NCBI RefSeq assembly: GCF_900659615.1
Contig: NZ_CAACUY010000020.1
Coordinates: 17,379 to 81,378, forward strand
Source of the DNA: Actinomadura fibrosa
GTDB taxonomy: Bacteria > Actinomycetota > Actinomycetes > Streptosporangiales > Streptosporangiaceae
Direction of reading: 5' to 3'
DNA: 64,000 nucleotides
The position numbers and the translations under genes were made by a program. Of this stretch, positions 42,919-50,734 are shown in pieces. The first letter of the stretch is position 1; each line of letters opens with the position of its first letter. Under the pieces are notes generated by a model that saw nothing but the letters and a program-made list of their open reading frames with translations, did not search any database and had not been told where the DNA came from.

Positions 42919-43593
42919 TCAGATGAGGCCGGATAGGCCTCGGCCTAGGAGGAGGGCGCCGAGGAGCAGGAGTGCCGCGAAGGTCACCGGGGCGCTGTTG
43001 GCCTCCAGCCAGGCCCTGACGGCTCTCAGGGGAGTGTGTGTTCGGGCGTCGGCCAGGTGGGCGATCACGGGGGCGGCGACGCTGCACGCGGCGATGACGG
43101 TGAAGACGATCACGGAGACGATCTGGCCGCCGATGCTGAGCTCCCCTTCTGAGATGGTGATCGCCGTGGCGACGCACAGGATGAGGTTCTTGGGGCTCGC
43201 CGCCGACGACATCAGGCCGAGTGTCGCCGCTCTGGCGGGAGGGACGCCGTCGATGTCCCGCGTCCAGCCCGGCAGTTCGGCCGAGGCGATGCTTCCCGGA
43301 CGCGCCGTCCACTGCTTGGCGGCCAGCGTCAGCAGAAGCACCCCCAGCAGCAGCTTGATCCACGACACCGACGTCTTCGGCTCGCCAGTCACCCCGGTCA
43401 TGCCGATCGCGTCCGCGATCAGGAGCAGCAGGACGGTGGCGACGACGATCCCGGCGATCCAGCCGCCCAGGAAGGCGAGCCCGGTGTCGCGGCCCCGGCG
43501 CGCCGCCAGCATGAGGACCACCGCGACGATCGGGACGGGACTCAGCGCCAACCCCACCGCAAGCGGCAGCAATCCCCCAACAACCTCGCCCAT
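42919..43593 (-). CDS. GAP-family (Sap-like) membrane protein
   Basis: 224 aa from the ATG at 43593. Six membrane segments. The motif LPLAVGLALSPVPIVAVVLML at the start, AFLGGWIAGI and SSAASPKNLIL belong to the GAP family (PF11139-type) that includes mycobacterial Sap, linked to glycolipid export. Substrate here unknown. Confidence 0.82.
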   Translation of the reverse strand: MGEVVGGLLPLAVGLALSPVPIVAVVLMLAARRGRDTGLAFLGGWIAGIVVATVLLLLIADAIGMTGVTGEPKTSVSWIKLLLGVLLLTLAAKQWTARPGSIASAELPGWTRDIDGVPPARAATLGLMSSAASPKNLILCVATAITISEGELSIGGQIVSVIVFTVIAACSVAAPVIAHLADARTHTPLRAVRAWLEANSAPVTFAALLLLGALLLGRGLSGLI

Positions 43594-43781
43594 GTCGCCC
43601 CCGAGTACGGCCGAGCGGCGGTGCGAGCGCACCGCCTGATCCGGTGCGTACCCCGCTTGACCAGCGCTGATACGTGCCGAGCGATCTTGGGTCGGAGTTT
43701 GGTTTGGGCAGAATCTTGATCGTGGTCAGGGATGTGCCTAGATTGGCGGGGTCAGACCGTGCCCGGCGAGAGGTGACCAGC

Positions 43782-44900
43782 GTGTCTCCGCGAACAGAGC
43801 CGCCGTTCCGAGCCGACCATGTCGGCAGCCTGCTGCGTCCGGCCGACCTGCTGGCCGCGCGCGACGACCATGCCCAGGGCCGGCTGGACGACGCCGGCCT
43901 CGCCGCGGTGGAGGACGCCGCCATCCGCGACGTGGTGGCGATGCAGCGGCGGGCGGGCCTGCGAGGTGTCACCGACGGGGAGTTCCGCCGGACGTCCTGG
44001 CACATGGACTTCATCTACCGGCTCGGTGGCATCAGCCCCGCGGACGAGAAGATCAAGGTCCGGTTCCACAGCGAGTCCGGCGACATCGAGTTCAGCACGG
44101 CGGCGCTGCGGGTCCACGACAGGATCCGCCTGCAAGAGACGATCTTCGCCGACCACTTCCGGTTCCTCCAGGACGTCGCGGGGGACGCCACGGCGAAGCT
44201 GACGATCCCGTCGCCGAACATGGTCCACTACCGGGGCGGCCCGGCGTCGATCGACCCGAAGGTGTACCCGGACGTTGAGGAGTTCTGGTCCGACCTCGCC
44301 GCCGCCTACGCCGAGCAGGTGCGGGCCATCGCTGGCCTCGGGTGCCGCTACCTGCAACTGGACGACACCAGCCTGGCCTACCTGAACGACCCGGCGCAGC
44401 GGGCGATGATCGCCGACCGCGGTGACGACCCCGACCACCTGCACCTGCGCTACATCCGGCAGATCAACGCCGCGCTGGCGGGACGTCCGGCCGGCCTCGC
44501 CGTGACCACGCACATGTGCCGGGGCAACTTCCGCTCGTCCTGGACGGCCGAGGGCGGCTACGACTTCGTCGCCGAGGCGCTCTTCAGCGAACTCGATGTG
44601 GACGGGTTCTTCCTGGAGTACGACGACACCCGCTCAGGGGGCTTCGAGCCGCTCCGGTTCGTCCCGCCCGGCAAGATGGTCGTGCTCGGCCTGGTGACGA
44701 CGAAGCGCGGCGAACTGGAGTCGAAGGACGACCTGAAGCGCCGCATCGAGGAGGCGTCCCGGTTCGTCCCGCTGGACCAGATCTGCCTGTCTCCGCAGTG
44801 CGGCTTCTCGTCCACCGTGGAGGGCAACGCGCTCGACGCGGAGCAGCAGTTCGCCAAGCTGCGCCTGATCGTGGAGACGAGCGAGGAGGTCTGGGGCTGA
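43782..44900 (+). CDS. Cobalamin-independent methionine synthase-like protein (MetE C-domain, YxjG/YxjH type)
   Basis: 372 aa from the GTG at 43782 (GAGAGGTGA upstream). Single TIM barrel equal to the catalytic half of MetE. Start: PPFRADHVGSLLRP. Zinc ligands are present: THMCRGNF (His-x-Cys), FLEYDD (Glu) and LSPQCGFSS (Cys). The N-terminal MetE half is absent, as usual for YxjG-type enzymes, which may use another methyl donor. Methyl transfer to homocysteine is inferred from the family. Confidence 0.9.
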   Translation: MSPRTEPPFRADHVGSLLRPADLLAARDDHAQGRLDDAGLAAVEDAAIRDVVAMQRRAGLRGVTDGEFRRTSWHMDFIYRLGGISPADEKIKVRFHSESGDIEFSTAALRVHDRIRLQETIFADHFRFLQDVAGDATAKLTIPSPNMVHYRGGPASIDPKVYPDVEEFWSDLAAAYAEQVRAIAGLGCRYLQLDDTSLAYLNDPAQRAMIADRGDDPDHLHLRYIRQINAALAGRPAGLAVTTHMCRGNFRSSWTAEGGYDFVAEALFSELDVDGFFLEYDDTRSGGFEPLRFVPPGKMVVLGLVTTKRGELESKDDLKRRIEEASRFVPLDQICLSPQCGFSSTVEGNALDAEQQFAKLRLIVETSEEVWG

Positions 44901-44922
44901 CCCGGCGGGTGCGCGCGGACCG

Positions 44923-45162
44923 TTAGGAGCCGTCGGGGTCGAACCAGACCATCGGGGCCTTCGGGGCCCTGATCGCGACATGCCCGCCGGCCGGCATGGT
45001 CCACCGGAACTGGACGAGCTCCTCGCCCCGGTGGTTGCGGTAGTGCTCGGGCTCGACGGTCACGTGGCCCTCCACCCCGTCGACCAGGACCTCGACGTCG
45101 GTGCCGAGGAGGGGCGTCCAGGTGTTGGGCTCGATGGCCTGAGGTTCGCTCACCCCGCTCAC
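44923..45162 (-). CDS. Small hypothetical protein (79 aa)
   Basis: GTG start at 45162 or 45153. Acidic, predicted beta-rich: TWTPLLGTDVEVLVDGVEGHVTVEPEHYRNHRGEE, ending VAIRAPKAPMVWFDPDGS. No family recognised. Tail-to-tail with the MetE-like gene. Confidence 0.6.
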   Translation of the reverse strand: MSGVSEPQAIEPNTWTPLLGTDVEVLVDGVEGHVTVEPEHYRNHRGEELVQFRWTMPAGGHVAIRAPKAPMVWFDPDGS

Positions 45163-45235
45163 GCTAGTGGGCGCGGACCGGTACCGCCGTGGCGGAAGTT
45201 CTTGGTGTCCTTTGGATGAGCCTTTTGTGGTTTCG

Positions 45236-45268
45236 GTTGCGTTGCGTGGTCGAGATGTTACGTTGCGT
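45236..45268 (+). promoter_or_regulatory. Direct repeat GTTRCGTTGCGT, two copies 21 bp apart
   Basis: GTTGCGTTGCGT at 45236 and GTTACGTTGCGT at 45257 (11 of 12 identical), in a less GC-rich stretch just before the prenyl gene set (start 45303). The 21-bp spacing is two helical turns, suggesting a regulator site. Confidence 0.5.
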
Positions 45269-45302
45269 TCGTCGGGGTGGTGCGACGAGGGCGAGGGCAG
45301 TC

Positions 45303-45584
45303 ATGGACCAGAGCAGCGACCGGTCGGCCGCGGGCCGGCGGGAAGAGGCCGTCTACGCGGTCGCCGGGCTGGCGGACGTCCTGCTCGGCCAGGTCGGCGA
45401 GGCGTTGCAGCGCACCGGGAGCGTGCTGCGCCGCGGTGACCGGTCCGGGCTCCTGCGGGACGGCTACGCGGAGCTCGCCGCGCGCGGCCGGCTCGCGCTG
45501 CGCCGCCATACCGAGCCGCCCGAGCCGTACATCGAGTCGCTGGCCCGCCGGGCGATCGCGCGCCGGGGAGGCGGTGATGCATGA
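45303..45584 (+). CDS. Small helical protein, first gene of the prenyl set
   Basis: 93 aa from the ATG at 45303. Predicted all-helical: REEAVYAVAGLADVLLGQVGEALQRTGSVL...LRDGYAELAARGRLALRRH. No family recognised. It overlaps the polyprenyl synthase start by 8 bp, so it is translationally coupled. It may be an accessory or regulatory subunit (inference). Confidence 0.7.
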   Translation: MDQSSDRSAAGRREEAVYAVAGLADVLLGQVGEALQRTGSVLRRGDRSGLLRDGYAELAARGRLALRRHTEPPEPYIESLARRAIARRGGGDA

Positions 45585-46611
45585 GCAGGAGGTGTTCAGA
45601 GCCCGCGTCGACCGCGCCCTCGACGCGTTCGTGGACGAGGAGGCCGATCTCCTCCTCGGCATCAGCGAGGGCCTCGCTCCGGTCGTGCGCCAGCTCCGCG
45701 GCACCCTCGCCAACGGCAAGCGGCTGCGGGCCGCCTTCTGCTACTGGGGCTGGCGGGCCACCGGCCAGCCCGACGACGACGCGATGATCCGCGCCGCCGG
45801 CGCGCTCGAACTCGTGCACGCGGCGGCGATGGTGCACGACGACATCATCGACGAGAGCGCGGTCCGCCGCGGGGCGCCCGCCGCGCACGTCGCGCTGCGC
45901 CCGGTGGTGCCCGGCCCCGTCGACCAGGGCAGGGCGCTGGCCATCCTGGTGGGCGACATGCTGATGGCCTGGGCCGGGCGGCTGTTCACCTCGTCCGGCC
46001 TGCCCGCCGCCTACCTGGGCCGCGCGGCCGCCCTCTGGGCGACGCTGGCGCGCGAGCTGATCGCCGGCGAGTGCCTGGAGATCCTCAGCACCGGGCGCCC
46101 GCCGCGGGTCGACGGATCGCTCCAGATCATCCGGCTGAAGACGGCCAAGTACACGGTCGAGCGTCCGCTGCACATCGGCGGCGTGCTCGCCGGGGCCCGT
46201 CCCGAGGTCATGGCCGCGTTCACCGGCTACGGCGTCCCGATCGGCGAGGCGTACCAGCTCCGCGACGACGTCCTCGGCCTCTTCGGCGACGCCGCCGACA
46301 CGGGCAAGTCCAGCCTGGACGACATCCGGGGCGCCAAGCCGACCGTGCTGATGGCCGCCGCCCGCGACGCCGCCGGACCCGCCGACCTCGCGCGCCTCGA
46401 CCGGCTCGTCGGGGACCCCGTCCTGACCGAGGACGGCCTCCGGGACGTCCGCGAGATCGTCCGCCGGGTGGGGGCGCGCGACCGGGTCGAAGCCATGATC
46501 GAACAACGCGTGGCGGCGGCCCGCGACGCCCTCGCCGGCGTCCGCCTGCCCCGGGACGCGACCTGGGCGCTGGAGCAACTGGCAGTCGCGGCGGCCCGCC
46601 GCCAAGGATGA
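45577..46611 (+). CDS. Polyprenyl diphosphate synthase (GGPP/long-chain type)
   Basis: 344 aa from the ATG at 45577 (GGGGAGG upstream). Trans-isoprenyl synthase with both Asp-rich motifs: first VHDDIIDE (Asp-Asp-x-x-Asp) and second LRDDVLGLFGD. Other features: LANGKRLRAAFCYW, LKTAKYTVERPLHIGG and IRGAKPTVL. It condenses IPP with allylic diphosphates; chain length is not certain from sequence. Coupled to the small protein upstream and directly followed by an MpaB-like oxygenase. Confidence 0.92.
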   Translation: MHEQEVFRARVDRALDAFVDEEADLLLGISEGLAPVVRQLRGTLANGKRLRAAFCYWGWRATGQPDDDAMIRAAGALELVHAAAMVHDDIIDESAVRRGAPAAHVALRPVVPGPVDQGRALAILVGDMLMAWAGRLFTSSGLPAAYLGRAAALWATLARELIAGECLEILSTGRPPRVDGSLQIIRLKTAKYTVERPLHIGGVLAGARPEVMAAFTGYGVPIGEAYQLRDDVLGLFGDAADTGKSSLDDIRGAKPTVLMAAARDAAGPADLARLDRLVGDPVLTEDGLRDVREIVRRVGARDRVEAMIEQRVAAARDALAGVRLPRDATWALEQLAVAAARRQG

Positions 46612-46628
46612 CGACCGGAGGGATCCCG

Positions 46629-47837
46629 ATGCGCTACACCGACGCGGTGATGGACCGGCTGAGCCTGCAAGGCGACCCCTTCGCGGACGAGACGGTCGCC
46701 ACCCTCCTCGAACGCGGGGAGATGGCGGGCTTCAACGGCATGATGCGGTGGTTCCAGCAGTCCGGGCAGGCGCTCCCGGAAGGCCTGCCGCCCGCCGCCC
46801 GCGACTACCTGGAGGCCACCGCCAGGCCTCCGAAATGGGTCGACTGGGGGACCATCGAGGACGCGCGGCTCTTCTTCATCGACAACAACGTCCACATCTC
46901 GACCGCGCTGGCCTTCGCCTCGATGCCGCTGTCCTACGCGATCCCCCGCGTCGCCCGCCTGCTGACCCTGACGCACTCCCTGGAGTACCCGTCGCGGCGC
47001 ATGGCGGAGACGGGCCAGTTCACCGTCTACCTCATGCAGCCCGACGCGTTCGAGGCCGGCGGCCGTTTCGTGCCCGCCGCGCAGAAGGTCCGGCTGCTCC
47101 ACGCGGGCATCCGGCACCACCTCCGCGCCGGCGACCGGTGGGACGAGGTGGCCGACGGCGTCCCGCTCAGCCAGGAGGACATGATCGGCGGCCAGGTGAC
47201 CTTCTCGCTCGCCGTCCTGGACGCGCTGGACCGGCTCGGCGTCCACATGTCCACCCGGGGCGCCGAGGCCTACTACTACGCCTGGCGGGTCGTGGGCGCC
47301 ATGCTCGGCTGCGACGTCGACAGCGCCCCCGCCGACCTGACCGAGGCGCGCGCGTACCTGGACTCCTACATGGTCCGCGGCCTGGGCCCCTCACCCGAGG
47401 GGGTGCGCCTCACCCAGCAGCTCATCGCCCTGTACGAGGAGGTCGTCCCCGGCCGCCTGCTGGACCCGGTCGTCGCCGCCACGATCCGCCTGCTCATCGG
47501 CGACACCTGCGCCGACTGGCTGGAGGTCCCCCGGTCCGCCCCCTGGGACACGATCGCCAAGTTCGCGCCCGCCGCCCTGAACGCCCTGGAACGGCTGGAG
47601 GACGCCGGCCCGTGGACGGAGCAGATCACCGACCGCATCGGCGCCCTGGTAGCCCGCCTCGAACTCACGGCCCTGACCCATGGCCGCGTCATGCACTACG
47701 CGATCCCCGAACACCTGAAGAGTGAATACGACGTACCCCCCTCCAAGGCCGCCCGCTGGACACCCCCGGCCCCGTCCCCGACCCCAGCCGAACCCACCGA
47801 CCGCTACTCACCCCCACCAACAGTGACCGTTGTATAG
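46629..47837 (+). CDS. MpaB/Lcp-type (DUF2236) haem oxygenase
   Basis: 402 aa from the ATG at 46629 (GGAGGG upstream); an ATG at 46608 overlaps the synthase stop (ATGA) and is possible. Helical DUF2236 fold: WFQQSGQALPEGLPPAARDYLE near the start, then SRRMAETGQFTVYLM (Arg and Thr at the haem-proximal region) and AQKVRLLHAGIRHHLR, with the His expected as proximal ligand in latex-clearing proteins. Relatives cleave double bonds of polyisoprene (Lcp) or the farnesyl chain of a mycophenolic acid precursor (MpaB). Next to a prenyl synthase, I infer oxidative cleavage of a prenyl product. The C-terminus has a Pro-rich tail. Confidence 0.88.
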   Translation: MRYTDAVMDRLSLQGDPFADETVATLLERGEMAGFNGMMRWFQQSGQALPEGLPPAARDYLEATARPPKWVDWGTIEDARLFFIDNNVHISTALAFASMPLSYAIPRVARLLTLTHSLEYPSRRMAETGQFTVYLMQPDAFEAGGRFVPAAQKVRLLHAGIRHHLRAGDRWDEVADGVPLSQEDMIGGQVTFSLAVLDALDRLGVHMSTRGAEAYYYAWRVVGAMLGCDVDSAPADLTEARAYLDSYMVRGLGPSPEGVRLTQQLIALYEEVVPGRLLDPVVAATIRLLIGDTCADWLEVPRSAPWDTIAKFAPAALNALERLEDAGPWTEQITDRIGALVARLELTALTHGRVMHYAIPEHLKSEYDVPPSKAARWTPPAPSPTPAEPTDRYSPPPTVTVV

Positions 47838-47869
47838 CCCCGGCCAGGGCGTGCATACGACGCCACCAC

Positions 47870-47910
47870 CCGCCACTCGCGTCGGGCTGATACAACCCGC
47901 GAAGTGGCGG
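47870..47910. terminator. Hairpin between convergent oxygenase and MerR genes
   Basis: CCGCCACT and AGTGGCGG arms enclosing 25 nt, which itself contains a GGG/CCC pairing. Confidence 0.6.
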
Positions 47911-47925
47911 TGAGGGCTGGGAGGC

Positions 47926-48657
47926 TCAGGGGGAGGTGGGCCACGCGGCGAGGGCGAAGGCGCGCCGTATGTACTCCCAGACGGCCGTGTCGATGACGCC
48001 CTTGGTGGCGGCCTCAGGGCCTTGGCCGTCCAGCTTGGCGTACATGGCCGACAGGACGCCGCGGTCGCCGCCGGTCAGCTCGTCCATGAAGGCGCTCCAC
48101 CGCCGCGCGACGTCCTGCGCGGCGGGGTCGGCCGCATCGACGTCCGCCGCGATGAGCCGCCGCACCTCGCCGGCGAGTCCGGCCCAGCGCTCCTGCCATC
48201 CCTCGACGGCGGGATGCCGTCCCCTCATCCGGGTGAGCTGCTCATCGCTGAAGTATCCGGATGCCACCGTCGCCTCCATGACCTCGATCAGTTCGTCGAT
48301 GGACGGGGTCGCGGACGTCCCGGCGGCGTCCAGCAGACCGGCCAGCCGTCGCCTCAACCGCTGGTAGGCGGCGAGCCGTGCCTCCACGTGCGCCAGATGA
48401 TCGGCGACCACGTCCTGGAGGCCGCCGGTCCCGTCGAGGGCCTGGCCGATCTTCTCCAGCGGCATCTCCAGCTCGCGCAGCGCGACGATCCGGTACAGCC
48501 GCCGCACGTCGCTCGCCGAGTACCAGCGGTGCCCCGCGTCCGATCGTCCGGACGGCCGCAGCAGCCCGATCTCCTCGAAGTACCGCAATGCCCGCACGCT
48601 CAGCCCGGTCCGGCGGGCCAGTTCCCCGATAGGCCATCGCCGCGCGTCCTCGTCCAC
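47926..48657 (-). CDS. MerR-family regulator with TipAS domain
   Basis: 243 aa from the GTG at 48657. MerR HTH (WPIGELARRTGLSVRALRYFEEIGLLRPSGRS...RLYRIVALRELEMPLEKIG), dimer coiled coil (HLAHVEARLAAYQRLRRRL), then a TipAS drug-binding domain (about 130-243: YFSDEQLTRMRGRHPAVEGWQERWAGL...AVWEYIRRAFAL). Relatives sense thiopeptide-like or other multidrug ligands and activate transcription. Its target is not clear; AraC and PhyH genes lie upstream. Confidence 0.9.
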   Translation of the reverse strand: MDEDARRWPIGELARRTGLSVRALRYFEEIGLLRPSGRSDAGHRWYSASDVRRLYRIVALRELEMPLEKIGQALDGTGGLQDVVADHLAHVEARLAAYQRLRRRLAGLLDAAGTSATPSIDELIEVMEATVASGYFSDEQLTRMRGRHPAVEGWQERWAGLAGEVRRLIAADVDAADPAAQDVARRWSAFMDELTGGDRGVLSAMYAKLDGQGPEAATKGVIDTAVWEYIRRAFALAAWPTSP

Positions 48658-48685
48658 GCAAGCGACGCTAAGACCTACCGCCACG

Positions 48686-49588
48686 TCACCCGCAACCCGC
48701 TTCGTGTGGAGCTCTCTCATCGGCCGCCGACTGGGTTGATCGGCTGCGTCGCCGGTAATCGGTGGGGGTGAGCCCGACCAGCGTCCGGAAACGGCGGGCG
48801 AAGTACGTCGGATCGTCCCAGCCGACAGCGGCGCCGACCCGAGCGACCGGCAGCGCCGAGTGCGCCAGCAACGTGGCCGCCCGTTCGGCCCGGAGGCGGG
48901 CCAGGAAACCCAGCGGTCCCACCCCGGCGTGCTGTTTGAAGAGCCTGCCGAGGTAGGCGGGATCCAGGTTGACCGCGCCGGCGAGCTCATCGAGCCGCCA
49001 TGGGTGGGCGGGTTCTGCCTCCAGCCTGGCGGTGGTGGCCGCGACCGCCGGGTGGAGCGTGGGTGCCTCCGGTTCGGGTTCGCGGCCGTCGGCCAGGACG
49101 CCGAGCACGGTGACCAGCCGGCCCAGCACGCGGCCCGGCCGGCGCTTCTCGGTTTCCAGGTCCCGTTGGAGCAGGCCGATCTCCTCGATGGCCTCCTCGG
49201 CGGCGGCCGGATCGACGGTCGTGACCGCCACGCCGTGCGTTCCGGAGGCCACCGGTTCGGTCCACAGCATCCGGCGCAGCATCGGGATGTCGCGGAGCGC
49301 CGCCAGTTCGCCCCGCAGCGCCTGCGCGGACAGGCAGCAGTTGGCGACGGTCAGTCCCGCGCACCCCCGGAAGCCGTGCCAGGCGCCGGGGCGGAGCACG
49401 ATGACCTGGCCGCGCCGCAGCGGCTGCTCGCCCTGGCTGGTCACGTGCCTGCCGCGGCCGGCGCCGATCACCGCGATCTCCAGGAAGTCGTGCGCATGCG
49501 GCTCGACGCCGTCGGCGTCCAGGCGATGGACGCCGCCCGAGACCGGACCCCATGGGAAGACCGCGACCTCGTGGAGCGTGGCAGACAT
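48686..49588 (-). CDS. AraC-family transcriptional regulator with cupin domain
   Basis: 300 aa. N-terminal cupin (PHAHDFLEIAVIGAGRGRHV...VIVLRPGAWHGF); C-terminal double HTH (RLDELAGAVNLDPAYLGRLFKQHAGVGPLGFL; ARVGAAVGWDDPTYFARRFRTLVGLTPTDYR). Similar to regulators of sugar or small-molecule catabolism. Divergent from the PhyH dioxygenase, 102 bp away, which is its likely target. Confidence 0.92.
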   Translation of the reverse strand: MSATLHEVAVFPWGPVSGGVHRLDADGVEPHAHDFLEIAVIGAGRGRHVTSQGEQPLRRGQVIVLRPGAWHGFRGCAGLTVANCCLSAQALRGELAALRDIPMLRRMLWTEPVASGTHGVAVTTVDPAAAEEAIEEIGLLQRDLETEKRRPGRVLGRLVTVLGVLADGREPEPEAPTLHPAVAATTARLEAEPAHPWRLDELAGAVNLDPAYLGRLFKQHAGVGPLGFLARLRAERAATLLAHSALPVARVGAAVGWDDPTYFARRFRTLVGLTPTDYRRRSRSTQSAADERAPHEAGCG

Positions 49589-49690
49589 GTCGGGATCGTA
49601 CGACCACTCGACGAGATCGGACTAGCCCGCGGCATCCCGCCACGACGAAGCTTGCGGTAGCCCGATCCTCAGCTCTTTCGGAGGCCATCA

Positions 49691-50473
49691 ATGGATGCGA
49701 CCATGCCCGCCCGCGATGTTGACGCCGACGGCCAGGTGCCGGACGACCTCGTGACGGCCTACCGCGAGTCCGGTTTCGTCCGAGTGCGAGGAGTCCTCAC
49801 GCCCGGCCAGGTCGAGCGCTTCCGGACCGCCGCCGAAGCGTTCCTGGCCGCGCATCGCGCGGAGAGCCTGGAGCGTCAGGCTGTCTTCAGCCAACTGGTC
49901 AACGTCTGGCAGCGCGACCGGACGCTCAGGGACCTCACCCTCGACCGGCGCCTCGGCCGCATCGCCGAGCAACTCGCCGGATTCCCGCTGCGGCTCTGGC
50001 ACGACCAGATGCTGGTCAAGGAGCCGCACAACAACGCCGCCACGCAGTTCCATCAGGACCGCCCGTACTGGCCGCATGCCGGCGACCGGCTTCCGCTGTC
50101 GGCATGGATCGCGTTGGTGGACGTCCCTCCGGAACGCGGATGCATGACCTTCCTGCCCGGCACCCAGGACCGCACCGGCCTCCGTCCGCAGGATCTCCAC
50201 CACGAGGAGGACCTGTTCATGACCGACCCGTCCCTGCGCTGGATCCCCCGGGTCACCGTGCCGCTCCGAGCAGGCGACTGCACGTTCCACAGCGGCTACA
50301 CCGGGCACATGGCGCTGCCCAACCGCACCGACCAGGCCCGCCTCGCCCACGTCACCATCTACATGGACGCGCGGACCCGCTACAGCGGTACGCCGCACGT
50401 CGTGACCGACGCTCTCGGACTCGCCGCGGGCGACCGCCTGGACGGCGAGAACTTCCCCCGCCCCTGGTCGTGA
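49691..50473 (+). CDS. Phytanoyl-CoA dioxygenase family protein (PhyH)
   Basis: 260 aa. 2-oxoglutarate/Fe(II) double-stranded beta helix: FHQDRPYWPHAG (His-x-Asp), LSAWIALVDVPPERGCMTFLPGTQ and GDCTFHSGYTGHMALPN (distal His). It hydroxylates an unknown small molecule. Under the divergent cupin-AraC regulator it forms a simple inducible unit, possibly catabolic (inference). Confidence 0.9.
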   Translation: MDATMPARDVDADGQVPDDLVTAYRESGFVRVRGVLTPGQVERFRTAAEAFLAAHRAESLERQAVFSQLVNVWQRDRTLRDLTLDRRLGRIAEQLAGFPLRLWHDQMLVKEPHNNAATQFHQDRPYWPHAGDRLPLSAWIALVDVPPERGCMTFLPGTQDRTGLRPQDLHHEEDLFMTDPSLRWIPRVTVPLRAGDCTFHSGYTGHMALPNRTDQARLAHVTIYMDARTRYSGTPHVVTDALGLAAGDRLDGENFPRPWS

Positions 50474-50589
50474 TGGCGACTTCAGCAGGCCTTATCCAGG
50501 GCCTTCAACGGGGAACCGGGGCCGGTGAACCGAGCCCACCGCCGGGCTGGTCATCCCCATCCGGCGGCGACTCGCGCCCGCCTGAGATG

Positions 50590-50662
50590 TACCCCCTACC
50601 GGATTCGAACCGGCGCTACCGCCTTGAAAGGGCGGCGTCCTAGGCCGCTAGACGAAGGGGGC
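50590..50662 (-). tRNA. tRNA-Glu (TTC)
   Basis: 73 nt. Acceptor GCCCCCT/AGGGGGT (G1-U72 as in actinobacterial tRNA-Glu), anticodon stem CCGCC/GGCGG around CTTTCAA (anticodon TTC), T arm GCCGG-TTCGAAT-CCGGT, discriminator A. No CCA encoded. Confidence 0.96.
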
Positions 50663-50734
50663 CCATGGTGGCCGTGGTGACGGCCGCTCGACCCGGTCAA
50701 GTGTAGGGGACAACGGGCGGGCACGGGTAAACGG

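Noticed and set aside
46071..46628. Extended N-terminus of the MpaB-like gene reading through the prenyl synthase
   Set aside because: Pro/Arg-rich alternative frame; the start at 46629 has a good ribosome site and family-like sequence begins there.
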